A stretch of DNA of 7,613 nt from an uncultured Clostridium sp. (GCA_905212085.1 CAJMDF010000057.1:1-7613); one strand, 5' to 3'. Positions 1-6,183 are shown, counted from the stretch's first letter. Translations and numbers: made by a program. The notes: a model not told the origin generated them from the letters alone.

Positions 1-2
1 AT

Positions 3-161
3 GTAGTTTTGAATATAAAAAATACACCTGATATTTATAATTGTTATAATAAGGAAGATAAGCAGGATGTAAATAAAGTTTTAAAATTAATGTATACAAA
101 TATAGATTTATTAAATATGATAATTGAAAATTTTTCAAAAATAATAAAGATAAAATATTAA
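3..161 (+). CDS. 3' end of an unrecognised protein gene (partial)
   Basis: A reading frame is open from the window edge for 52 codons and stops with TAA at 159-161. In sequence this AT-rich, that length without a stop suggests real coding. The visible C-terminus is rich in Asn, Lys and Ile (it ends IIKIKY) and has an amphipathic, helix-like pattern of hydrophobic residues (VLKLMYTNIDLLNMIIENF). There is no recognisable domain, and the start lies outside the window. Its stop overlaps the stop of the convergent tyrA by four bases (TTAA, 158-161). This tight abutment is consistent with a real gene but does not prove it. It could still be a chance open frame. Confidence 0.5.
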   Translation, partial: VVLNIKNTPDIYNCYNKEDKQDVNKVLKLMYTNIDLLNMIIENFSKIIKIKY

Positions 162-919
162 AACATTTTAGAGCGTATATTTTTTAATTCGGCGATTGTC
201 TTTGGATAGTCGCCGTTTGTTAATTCCCCGATTGCTTTGTATAATTTTAAAATTGATTGCTCAATATTTTTATGGTTCATTGTGACCATATCATTTGCCA
301 TTTCTTCATTAGACATTGCAAGACGTGTCATATCGCGAAAACCGCTTGAGGCAATTTCTAATGCCAGAGGATTTCCTTTTGCAGCAAGCATAAGGCCTTG
401 TGCAATTACCATTGGCATATGCGAAATCATTGCAACTGCTTCATCGTGTTTTTCTGCTGTTGTAAAAATAGGAGTTGCACCGACATAATTAATAATTTCT
501 AGTAATAATTCCTGACCTCTTGCCTTCTTGTCTTCTTGATTGCCTATAATTACCCATTTAGCATTTTTAAAAAGTCCTTCAAAAGAGTTTTCAAATCCTT
601 TATGTTCAGTGCCAGCCATTGGGTGTGACGGAATGAATTTATAAGGTCTTTGTTTTTCTGATACAAATTTTTTCAAACTGCATACGTCAGTGACTACTGT
701 ATCAGGAGATAAATAGTTTTCTAATTCATCTAGTACAGCGAGAGTTTTGTTCATTGGAGTGCATACAAAAATTAAATCTCTATCTTTTAACACATCATAT
801 GATTTGAAGATTTTATCTCCGTTTTGAGATTGTGAAACTGCTATTACATCATATTTTTTTGTTAAATCTTTGAATAAAGATCCGCCGATTAAGCCTAGTC
901 CGATAATTCCTATTTTCAT
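158..919 (-). CDS. tyrA: Arogenate/prephenate dehydrogenase, cyanobacterial type (253 aa)
   Basis: This cytosolic enzyme of tyrosine synthesis oxidatively decarboxylates arogenate or prephenate using NAD(P). The N-terminal Rossmann domain opens MKIGIIGLGLIGGS (GxGxxG at residues 7-12). SHPMAGTEHKG (98-108) is the family's substrate-site signature, H158 and ISHMP (165-169) follow, and SSGFRDMTR (191-199) lies in the helical dimerisation domain. The spacing and motifs match, from memory, the cyanobacterial arogenate dehydrogenases. After the second beta strand the residue is Ser (VIAVSQS) rather than Asp, which in this family points to NADP. The Met at 919 is chosen because it begins the Rossmann strand directly. 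The 21 extra in-frame residues upstream are not TyrA-like and cover the promoter. There is no Shine-Dalgarno; an extended -10 sits 6 nt upstream, so the mRNA may be leaderless. There is no fused ACT or chorismate mutase domain. Substrate preference (arogenate or prephenate) cannot be read here. Confidence 0.93.
   Translation of the reverse strand: MKIGIIGLGLIGGSLFKDLTKKYDVIAVSQSQNGDKIFKSYDVLKDRDLIFVCTPMNKTLAVLDELENYLSPDTVVTDVCSLKKFVSEKQRPYKFIPSHPMAGTEHKGFENSFEGLFKNAKWVIIGNQEDKKARGQELLLEIINYVGATPIFTTAEKHDEAVAMISHMPMVIAQGLMLAAKGNPLALEIASSGFRDMTRLAMSNEEMANDMVTMNHKNIEQSILKLYKAIGELTNGDYPKTIAELKNIRSKMF
190..215 (+). terminator. possible weak terminator hairpin for the leftmost gene
   Basis: CGGCGA (190-195) and TCGCCG (210-215) can form a 6-bp GC-rich stem with a 14-nt loop, followed on the + strand by TTTGTT. 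It lies about 30 nt beyond the stop of the rightward partial gene and inside the 3' coding part of tyrA on the other strand. The loop is long and the T tract poor, so it may simply be a chance repeat within coding sequence. Confidence 0.22.
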
Positions 920-925
920 AAAATT

Positions 926-934
926 ATTATAGCA
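926..934 (-). promoter_or_regulatory. Extended -10 promoter of tyrA
   Basis: On the minus strand TGCTATAAT (934 down to 926) is a perfect TGn-TATAAT extended -10. The last T of the hexamer is separated from the tyrA ATG by only 6 nt (AATTTT), so initiation is expected at or within 1-2 nt of the start codon. No good -35 is seen 16-18 nt upstream (CATTAG at 17), which fits an extended -10 promoter. Confidence 0.6.
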
Positions 935-940
935 TACAAA

Positions 941-969
941 TTGACGAACTAATGATTGTTTAATATAAT
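941..969 (+). promoter_or_regulatory. Sigma-70-type promoter of the nitroreductase gene
   Basis: TTGACG (941-946) and TATAAT (964-969) are separated by exactly 17 bp, a near-consensus housekeeping promoter. Initiation is expected near 976, giving a roughly 16-nt leader that contains the ribosome site AAGGGGG (981-987), 4 nt before the ATG at 992. The -35 lies only a few bases from the divergent tyrA -10, so polymerase binding at the two promoters probably competes. Confidence 0.75.
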
Positions 970-991
970 TGTCAAATAACAAGGGGGTATT

Positions 992-1510
992 ATGGATTTA
1001 TTAGAACTTTTAAAGAAAAGATATTCTGTAAGAAATTTTGATGATAGAAAAGTAGAGAAAGAAAAACTTGATTTGATATTGGAAGCAGGCAGAGTTGCTC
1101 CGACAGCAGTGAATTTCCAACCGCAAAGAATTCTTGTAATAGAATCTCAGGAAGCACTTGAAAACTTGAAAAAATGTACTCCATATCATTTTAATGCACC
1201 TTTAGCTCTTTTAATTTGTTATGATAATACAGTGAGCTGGAAAAGAGGTCATGACGGTTATGAAATGGGACCTGTAGATGCAAGTATTGTCACCACTCAA
1301 ATGATGTTGGAAGTTGAAAATATCGGACTCGGTACAACTTGGGTGGGATCTTTTAAAACAGAATTATTGAGGGAATTTTTTAATATTCCTGACAATTTTG
1401 AACCTGTGGCAATTTTGCCTATCGGTTATCCTGCTAAAGATTCCACTCCAAATCCTCATCATAATGAGAGATATGAATTAAGTCATACCGTTTTTTATAA
1501 CAAATTCTAG
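992..1510 (+). CDS. Nitroreductase-family FMN oxidoreductase (172 aa)
   Basis: This is a short member of the nitroreductase fold: FMN-dependent, normally a cytosolic homodimer using NAD(P)H. The N-terminal helix with KKRYSVRNF (residues 8-16) supplies the Arg/Ser/Arg that contact FMN phosphate (R10, S12, R14). APTAVNFQPQR (36-46) is the family's second flavin loop, with Phe-Gln where many have Ser-Gln. IGLGTTWVGSF (111-121) and the ILPIGYP strand (141-147) complete the core. At 172 aa it belongs to the small nitroreductases. The physiological substrate cannot be told; such proteins include nitro-, quinone- and enone reductases. It has its own promoter and strong ribosome site and is monocistronic: its stop lies 1 nt from the convergent HAD gene's stop. 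No functional link to tyrA is evident beyond the shared promoter region. Confidence 0.9.
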   Translation: MDLLELLKKRYSVRNFDDRKVEKEKLDLILEAGRVAPTAVNFQPQRILVIESQEALENLKKCTPYHFNAPLALLICYDNTVSWKRGHDGYEMGPVDASIVTTQMMLEVENIGLGTTWVGSFKTELLREFFNIPDNFEPVAILPIGYPAKDSTPNPHHNERYELSHTVFYNKF

Positions 1511-1511
1511 A

Positions 1512-2267
1512 TTAATATATTTCGATATCATCAAGTGAAGTTGTTGTAAATTCAGATGTCTGCATAAGAGTATTTTCATCAATTTGTCCTGTAGATACAA
1601 GGATTGTTTGATTTACTCCGCCGTTTTTTGCTGCAATAAAATCCATTGGGGCATCGCCTACCATAAGTGTATTTTCAGGATTTGATTTTAATAATTCCAA
1701 TGCCAACTTGACAGGAGCACCGCTTTCTTTTGTCTCTTTAGTGGATTCTCTGCCTATTACTACATCAAATAAATTTTCCCATTGGAAATGTTTCAGAGTC
1801 AAAAGTGTTGATTCTTTTGCATCTGAAGTGACAATTCCTGTTTTCAAGCCTTTAGCTTTAATTTTTCTTATGAAATTTATTGCAGATTCAATCGGTTTTG
1901 TATATTCAGACATATTTTCATAAAATACTTTGCTTACGTGGTCAAATATTTTTTCAATATCGTTTTCTGTAATTTTTATGCCTAAGTCATTTAGGGTTTT
2001 GCAAAATATTTCGATAATCACAGGTCTGGAATACATTGCTGTAATTCCATCATGAAGCATTTCACCTTTTGAAATATCATAACCTAAGTAAAGACAAAGT
2101 TTTGGAAATAAGTCTTTTGACAGATTAAATTTCTCAATAATTTCTTCAACTCTCATCTCTGTCATTTTGCCCCAAAAATAGTGCAAATCAATGAAAGTTC
2201 CGTCTTTATCAAACAATATTGTATCAATATTGCTGATAGTCCATTTGTCAGTTTTTAGATTAATCAT
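1512..2267 (-). CDS. HAD-superfamily hydrolase, phosphoglycolate-phosphatase-like (251 aa)
   Basis: A predicted cytosolic Mg-dependent phosphatase. All four HAD motifs are visible: motif I ILFDKDGTFID (nucleophile D20, acid D22), motif II GIVTSD (S/T at 147-148), motif III Lys at 187 in GAPVKLA, and motif IV VGDAPMDF (D205, D209). A helical cap of about 110 residues lies between motifs I and II, as in subfamily I (the PGP/beta-phosphoglucomutase group). Motif I reads DKDGT. The substrate is not predictable. The start codon overlaps the stop of the upstream ldpA-like gene in TAATG, with only a weak AAAGG about 10 nt before it. Translation is therefore probably coupled to that gene, which suggests the two act together or at least need matched amounts. 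It is the last gene of the leftward cluster. Confidence 0.88.
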   Translation of the reverse strand: MINLKTDKWTISNIDTILFDKDGTFIDLHYFWGKMTEMRVEEIIEKFNLSKDLFPKLCLYLGYDISKGEMLHDGITAMYSRPVIIEIFCKTLNDLGIKITENDIEKIFDHVSKVFYENMSEYTKPIESAINFIRKIKAKGLKTGIVTSDAKESTLLTLKHFQWENLFDVVIGRESTKETKESGAPVKLALELLKSNPENTLMVGDAPMDFIAAKNGGVNQTILVSTGQIDENTLMQTSEFTTTSLDDIEIY

Positions 2268-3232
2268 TATTTGTCTGCCTTTACGATTGTATTTACAAGT
2301 TCTTTTGCGATTTTTACTGCTTCTTCCATTAATTTTGGATCGTTGAACAGATTATCGTTTGTTAAATATTCTTTTACGATTTTTCTTGCATAAGAACCTA
2401 CGGCTAGACAATGTGGGTGAACATCGCACATATGAGCAAGTTCAATAGAATTCGAGTTAGTTCCGCCAGACATCATAATGTATGCAGGGAAATTTGCGTT
2501 TTCAAACAATTGTGCAGTTGCTACAGCTTGCAATGTTGTTCCAAAGTGGTCGTTGCTTCCGCTCATTGCAATTCCGTCAGCCTGAATAATTGTTGTGTAA
2601 GGCTTTCTTAGGCTCAACATCTTTTTAACACGTTCTTTAAGCTTTTTGTCACCAAGTTCTGATCTGTCAATTGAAATACATAGCATTCCGTCAAAGAAAT
2701 CGTTGATTTGCAACCATTTATCCATTACATCTTTTTCATCAGTTGAAATTGCGTGGAATTCGATACAATCAATTCCTTTTTCGATTAGTTTTGGTAAAAC
2801 TTCTTTGTAATCTTGAAGTTGGCTTACCATTTCAATTGCTTGTTTAGGGCAGTTATTAGCGCATTGAGTACAGCCGATACATCTTTCTTTTTTAACTTTG
2901 TATTTATCAAGTTCAATAATTGCGTCATGAGGACAAATTGATTTACATTTCCCGCATTTAACGCATTTTGTCTGATCGATTACGGCTTTTGTAATATGAG
3001 GATCGCCATCGATTCCTACACTTACACATAAGTATCTGTCTTCTTTTATTCCAGCTCTTTCAAGTCCTCTTTTTGCAGCGTCTACAATTTCAGGTTTTGC
3101 GCATAAGTCAAAAAAGTTGCAGCCTGCAAGTGAATAAATTGTGACAAGTCTTTCTACTTCTGTTGCATCTTCATTACCAGCACCGCATACAAGTTTAAAA
3201 CATTCTTTTTTATCCAATAAATCTTTTAACAT
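2267..3232 (-). CDS. ldpA: LdpA-like iron-sulfur protein (321 aa)
   Basis: Resembles cyanobacterial LdpA, an Fe-S protein that links cellular redox state to the circadian clock. The N-terminal block FKLVCGAGNEDATEVERL (12-29) with YSLAGCNFFD (33-42) matches the LdpA pattern FKLICGAS...YTLAG. Two complete 4Fe-4S sets follow: C90, C93, C96, C100 and C118, C121, C124, C128, each ending Cys-Pro. The C-terminal half has QADGIAMSGS (217-226), MMSGGTNSNS (253-262) and AVGSYARKIV (277-286), the conserved LdpA C-terminal signature. The family call rests on memory of these motifs. The start at 3232 is preferred over an in-frame ATG at 3259 because AAGGA (3244-3240) lies 7 nt upstream. It lies 71 nt downstream of tRNA-Ser and overlaps the HAD gene by one base. 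No clock genes are in the window, so a clock role is not implied; a general redox or electron-transfer role is possible. Confidence 0.78.
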   Translation of the reverse strand: MLKDLLDKKECFKLVCGAGNEDATEVERLVTIYSLAGCNFFDLCAKPEIVDAAKRGLERAGIKEDRYLCVSVGIDGDPHITKAVIDQTKCVKCGKCKSICPHDAIIELDKYKVKKERCIGCTQCANNCPKQAIEMVSQLQDYKEVLPKLIEKGIDCIEFHAISTDEKDVMDKWLQINDFFDGMLCISIDRSELGDKKLKERVKKMLSLRKPYTTIIQADGIAMSGSNDHFGTTLQAVATAQLFENANFPAYIMMSGGTNSNSIELAHMCDVHPHCLAVGSYARKIVKEYLTNDNLFNDPKLMEEAVKIAKELVNTIVKADK

Positions 3233-3303
3233 AACAAATTCCTTCTTTCTTTTTTTCATATGTGGGATAACGTTTTAAAATAAAATAAAAAATATTTGAC
3301 ACA

Positions 3304-3390
3304 CGGAGAGAGTGGGATTCGAACCCACGGAGGGTGTTACCCCTCACAGACTTTCGAGATCCGCACCTTAAACCACTCGGACATCTCTCC
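3304..3390 (-). tRNA. tRNA-Ser (anticodon CGA, reads UCG)
   Basis: An 87-nt class II tRNA. The acceptor stem GGAGAGA (3390-3384) pairs perfectly with TCTCTCC (3311-3305), and the discriminator is G at 3304, as usual for serine. The T arm is GTGGG/CCCAC with loop TTCGAAT (3328-3312). The long variable arm (around GAGGGGTAACACCCTC) marks a Ser/Leu/Tyr-type tRNA. The anticodon loop is CTCGAAA, giving anticodon CGA at 3356-3354. CCA is not encoded (TGT follows), so it must be added enzymatically. It sits only 15 nt after the proA stop with no visible promoter in that gap, so it may be cut from a proBA read-through transcript. Confidence 0.95.
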
Positions 3391-3405
3391 TTTTTTCTTT
3401 GTTTG

Positions 3406-4662
3406 TTATGTTCTCACATCCTTGTGAGCAAAATGTTTAGTTCCGTCAACGTAATCTTTTACGATGTTCCCGTTACCTATAAGTTTGTATTTATAAATAG
3501 TTAAACCTTCTAATCCTACAGGTCCTCTTGCATGAGTTTTGTTTGTTGAAATTCCGACTTCTGCACCGAATCCGTAGCGGAAACCGTCTGCAAATCTTGT
3601 CGATGCATTAAAATATACTCCTGCAGAATCAACTTTGTTCATAAATTTTTCTGCATTTTCTACATCTTTTGTAATAATGCTATCTGTATGACCTGAACCG
3701 TATGTATTAATATGTTCAATTGCTTCGTCAACATTTTTTACGGTTTTGAATGATAAAATTTTATCACCGTATTCATGTGACCAGCTTTCAGGTTTGTCTA
3801 TCAATTGAATTTCTGATAATTGCAAAGCTGCAAGAAGGTTATCAATTTTAGGGAATTTTTCATGGATTAACAAAGTTTCAACAGAGTTACAAGCACTAGG
3901 ATATTGAGTTTTTGCATCTGTTACAACTTTTATTGCCATATCAAGATCGGCACTTTTATCTACAAATATGTGGCAAATCCCGTCAGCATGACCAAGTACA
4001 GGGATTTTTGTATTTTCTTTGATAAATTTAACAAGTTTATTTCCACCTCTTGGAATTATCAAGTTAATATATTTATCACATTTTAACATTTCTGCAACGT
4101 CATCGCGTGTGAATACTTGTTGGATAACATTTTTAGGAAACTCTTCAATTTTTTCAAGTGCAGAATTTATAATTGATAGAATTTTTTTATTTGTGTTTAT
4201 TGATTCTTTCCCGCCTTTTAAAATTACAGCATTTGCTGATTTTATAGCAAGTGATGAAATCTGTGCAATTACATCGGGTCTTGCCTCAAAAATTATTCCT
4301 AAAACTCCGATTGGACAAGATACTTTATATAAAGTTAAGTCGCTGTCGAGTTCTCTTACTAAAAGTTTTTTATTCACAGGATCTTCAAGTTTTGCAATAT
4401 CTCTAATCCCTTGAATCATATCACGCATTTTATTCTCATCGAGTTTTAAACGATTGAATGTTGATTTTGTAAGTTCGCCTGATTCTACAAGACTTTTCGC
4501 AGCTTCCAAATCAGTTTTATTAGCTTCAAAAATTTCATCTTTGTTCAATTCTATCTCATCTGCAATTTTTAACAATGCAGTATTTTTTAATTCTGTTGAT
4601 AAATCTGCAATTTTTAATGAAGCTTCTTTTGCGTCTTTTGCAATTTTTACAAAATCAATCAT
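3406..4662 (-). CDS. proA: Gamma-glutamyl phosphate reductase (418 aa)
   Basis: Second step of proline synthesis: NADPH-dependent reduction of gamma-glutamyl phosphate to glutamate semialdehyde, in the cytosol and probably with ProB. It has the aldehyde-dehydrogenase-like fold and the family's usual length (about 415-420 aa). Visible signatures are IGVLGIIFEARPDV (118-131), AVILKGGKES (145-154), LIIPRGG (201-207), the catalytic Cys C258 in YPSACNSVETLL, and the ProA signature from VDSAGVYFNAS through FADGFRYGFGAEVGIST (344-373). The start at 4662 has AAGGAG at 4674-4669, 6 nt upstream, and is preferred over an in-frame ATG at 4695. It is 45 nt downstream of proB, a classic proBA pair, and is followed 15 nt later by tRNA-Ser. 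Confidence 0.97.
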   Translation of the reverse strand: MIDFVKIAKDAKEASLKIADLSTELKNTALLKIADEIELNKDEIFEANKTDLEAAKSLVESGELTKSTFNRLKLDENKMRDMIQGIRDIAKLEDPVNKKLLVRELDSDLTLYKVSCPIGVLGIIFEARPDVIAQISSLAIKSANAVILKGGKESINTNKKILSIINSALEKIEEFPKNVIQQVFTRDDVAEMLKCDKYINLIIPRGGNKLVKFIKENTKIPVLGHADGICHIFVDKSADLDMAIKVVTDAKTQYPSACNSVETLLIHEKFPKIDNLLAALQLSEIQLIDKPESWSHEYGDKILSFKTVKNVDEAIEHINTYGSGHTDSIITKDVENAEKFMNKVDSAGVYFNASTRFADGFRYGFGAEVGISTNKTHARGPVGLEGLTIYKYKLIGNGNIVKDYVDGTKHFAHKDVRT

Positions 4663-4668
4663 TTTTCT

Positions 4669-4674
4669 CTCCTT
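4669..4674 (-). promoter_or_regulatory. Ribosome binding site that sets the proA start
   Basis: AAGGAG on the minus strand ends 6 nt before the ATG at 4662. This decides between that start and the in-frame ATG at 4695, which has no such site and would add an 11-residue extension (RKIFPNKERK) unlike ProA. Confidence 0.8.
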
Positions 4675-4707
4675 GTTTGGGAAAATTTTTCTCATATGAG
4701 TAGGGTT

Positions 4708-5847
4708 TTATAAAAGTGTTATATTATCTCTTGTGATAATTGCGTCGTAATTTTTAAATCCAAGAATTTCCATAATGTTGTCAGAATGTCTGCCTATTAC
4801 TTTTCTGCATGAATCTGAACTGTAATTTACAATTCCTCTTGCTATTTCATCTCCGTTTTCATCAACTATTGATACAACATCACCTTTATTGAATTCGTGG
4901 ATTACATCTAATACCCCGATAGGTAGTAGGCTTTTTTGTTCAAGAAGTGCTTTTTTAGCACCTTTATTTACAACAATTTTACCTATAATATTTGTGGCAT
5001 AACCTATCCAGCGTTTTTTATCAGATAATCCTTCTGTTTGAGGAAGAAACATTGTGCCTATTTCTTCACCGTTGAATATTTTTTGAATAACGTAAGGAAT
5101 TTTACCGTTTGCAATAAGAACTTTCCCGCCGAATCTTGTGACCATTCTGGCTGCTTTTAGTTTTGTTCTCATTCCGCCGCGTCCGCCTTCTGAAGCATCT
5201 GTTCCAAGTGATAAAATATCATCTGTTACTTCATCTACAGTGCGAATAATTTTGGCATCAGGATTTGTCTTTGGATTTTTGTCATACAAACCTTCGACAT
5301 CTGACAATATGACAAGTAAGTCTGCATCTAATTCACTTGCTACAAGTGCTGACAATTTGTCGTTGTCTGAAAAACATACTTGCATATGTTCATATTGCGG
5401 GTGAACTTCGACTGTTGATACGGTATCATTTTGATTAATAATTGGTATGACTTTAAGCTCAAGCAACTTATTTAAGGTTGTTCTAAGACTCAGGTATCTT
5501 TGTCTTAAAGAAAAGTCATCTTCTGTTAAAAGAATTTGAGATGCAATAAGTCCGTATGTGTCAAATCCTGTTTCGTATATCGACATCAATTTCCCTTGCC
5601 CGATTGCCGCGCAGGCTTGTTTTAGTGCAACGCCTTCGGTACTGTCAATACCTAACCTTTTTTTGCCTAAGCCTACTGCACCTGATGTGATTACGATAAC
5701 TTCTTTCCCTTGTCTTGCAAGGTGTGAAAGATCTTCAATAAAGGAGAATACTCTAGGCAATGATACATAGCCGTCATCTCCTCTTAAAATATTTGTACCA
5801 AATTTGAAAACTATTCGTTTTGCATTTATAAATTCTTCTCTATTCAT
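4708..5847 (-). CDS. proB: Glutamate 5-kinase with C-terminal PUA domain (379 aa)
   Basis: First step of proline synthesis: ATP-dependent phosphorylation of glutamate, usually feedback-inhibited by proline. The amino-acid kinase domain (about 1-265) shows VFKFGTN (13-19), VITSGAVGLGKKRLG (52-66), the glutamate-site block INQNDTVS (137-144), SDNDKLSALVA (160-170), LLVILSDVEGLY (177-188) and GGRGGMRTKLKAA (221-233). The PUA domain (about 285-370) is intact, with GDVVSIVDENGDEIARGI (322-339). Between INQNDTVS and SDNDK there are about 10 more residues than in E. coli-type ProB (around HPQYEHMQVC), a position where plant-type P5CS also carries extra residues. It starts 24 nt after the upstream 103-aa gene. 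There is no Shine-Dalgarno; instead TATAAT lies 6 nt before the ATG. proA follows 45 nt downstream. Confidence 0.96.
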   Translation of the reverse strand: MNREEFINAKRIVFKFGTNILRGDDGYVSLPRVFSFIEDLSHLARQGKEVIVITSGAVGLGKKRLGIDSTEGVALKQACAAIGQGKLMSIYETGFDTYGLIASQILLTEDDFSLRQRYLSLRTTLNKLLELKVIPIINQNDTVSTVEVHPQYEHMQVCFSDNDKLSALVASELDADLLVILSDVEGLYDKNPKTNPDAKIIRTVDEVTDDILSLGTDASEGGRGGMRTKLKAARMVTRFGGKVLIANGKIPYVIQKIFNGEEIGTMFLPQTEGLSDKKRWIGYATNIIGKIVVNKGAKKALLEQKSLLPIGVLDVIHEFNKGDVVSIVDENGDEIARGIVNYSSDSCRKVIGRHSDNIMEILGFKNYDAIITRDNITLL

Positions 5848-5853
5848 AATTTT

Positions 5854-5859
5854 ATTATA
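5854..5859 (-). promoter_or_regulatory. Possible -10 element immediately before proB
   Basis: TATAAT (5859-5854) is separated from the proB ATG by AAAATT, the same 6-nt geometry as at tyrA, and no purine-rich ribosome site exists in the 24-nt gap. There is no clear -35 at 16-18 bp (AAATCG at 17; TTGAAA only at 20), and it lacks the TGn extension. It may drive a leaderless proBA transcript, or be a chance match in AT-rich DNA. Confidence 0.35.
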
Positions 5860-5871
5860 TTACAAATAAAT

Positions 5872-6183
5872 TTAATCGATTTCAACTTCTTGATTTATTT
5901 CTACTTCATTTTTTTCATCAGATGCCGGTGCTTTATTATCTTTGTAAAGCCAATAGAGGTACATATCTATGAGCAAGAAGAATGTATTCAAGATATACAG
6001 CCAAAATACCCAGTCCATGTTATCCAAAACTTTGTGTGCTATACCGCAGACATAGCCTAATAAAATTAGCATTGAAAAGTGAATACTTTTACCATGTACG
6101 CATTTACATTTATATGTTTTTAAGGCTGCAACAGGCCAACTAATCCCGAAGCATACCATCATTCCAGCTTCAAATACGCTCAT
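5872..6183 (-). CDS. Small three-helix membrane protein, PQ-loop/SemiSWEET-like (103 aa)
   Basis: A predicted inner-membrane protein with three hydrophobic segments (about residues 5-22, 34-52 and 57-80) and a charged, acidic cytoplasmic-type tail (84-103). The layout of a first helix ending GISWPVAALKTYK, a basic loop ending GKSIHF, then GYVCGI and a third helix recalls SemiSWEET/PQ-loop proteins, which are three-helix units that dimerise to move sugars. Trp-Pro (16-17) occupies the place of the usual Pro-Gln, so canonical sugar transport is uncertain. A Cys pair (CKC, 26-28) lies in the first loop. The start is supported by AAGGAG at 6193-6188. It lies 15 nt after the 212-aa gene and 24 nt before proB. 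The family assignment is by pattern only; it may equally be an uncharacterised small membrane protein. Confidence 0.75.
   Translation of the reverse strand: MSVFEAGMMVCFGISWPVAALKTYKCKCVHGKSIHFSMLILLGYVCGIAHKVLDNMDWVFWLYILNTFFLLIDMYLYWLYKDNKAPASDEKNEVEINQEVEID

Noticed and set aside
42..50. TGTTATAAT-like extended -10 near the left edge (TGT at 42-44, TATAAT at 45-50)
   Set aside because: It falls inside the open partial gene and no suitable start codon with a ribosome site follows; the ATG at 68 is followed at once by TAA. Chance match in AT-rich DNA is more likely.
990..1184. 64-codon minus-strand frame opposite the nitroreductase start
   Set aside because: A shadow of a clear nitroreductase N-terminus, with no ribosome site or recognisable protein.
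3233..3259. Upstream in-frame ATG for the LdpA-like protein at 3259
   Set aside because: It has no ribosome site and adds only a basic KKRKKEFV stretch; AAGGA 7 nt before 3232 decides for the inner start.
3296..3301. Perfect TTGACA on the + strand beside the tRNA
   Set aside because: No -10 lies 16-18 bp downstream; that stretch is the antisense of the tRNA, and no + strand gene follows.
3260..3303. T-rich stretch after the tRNA as an intrinsic terminator
   Set aside because: Runs of T are present on the minus strand, but no stable stem precedes them apart from the tRNA itself.
4019..4414. 131-codon + strand open frame opposite proA, and similar frames at 237-488, 2411-2611, 4454-4699, 5138-5404 and 7147-7350
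   Set aside because: These lie wholly opposite well-supported genes, have composition reflecting the complementary codons, and show no domain or ribosome site.
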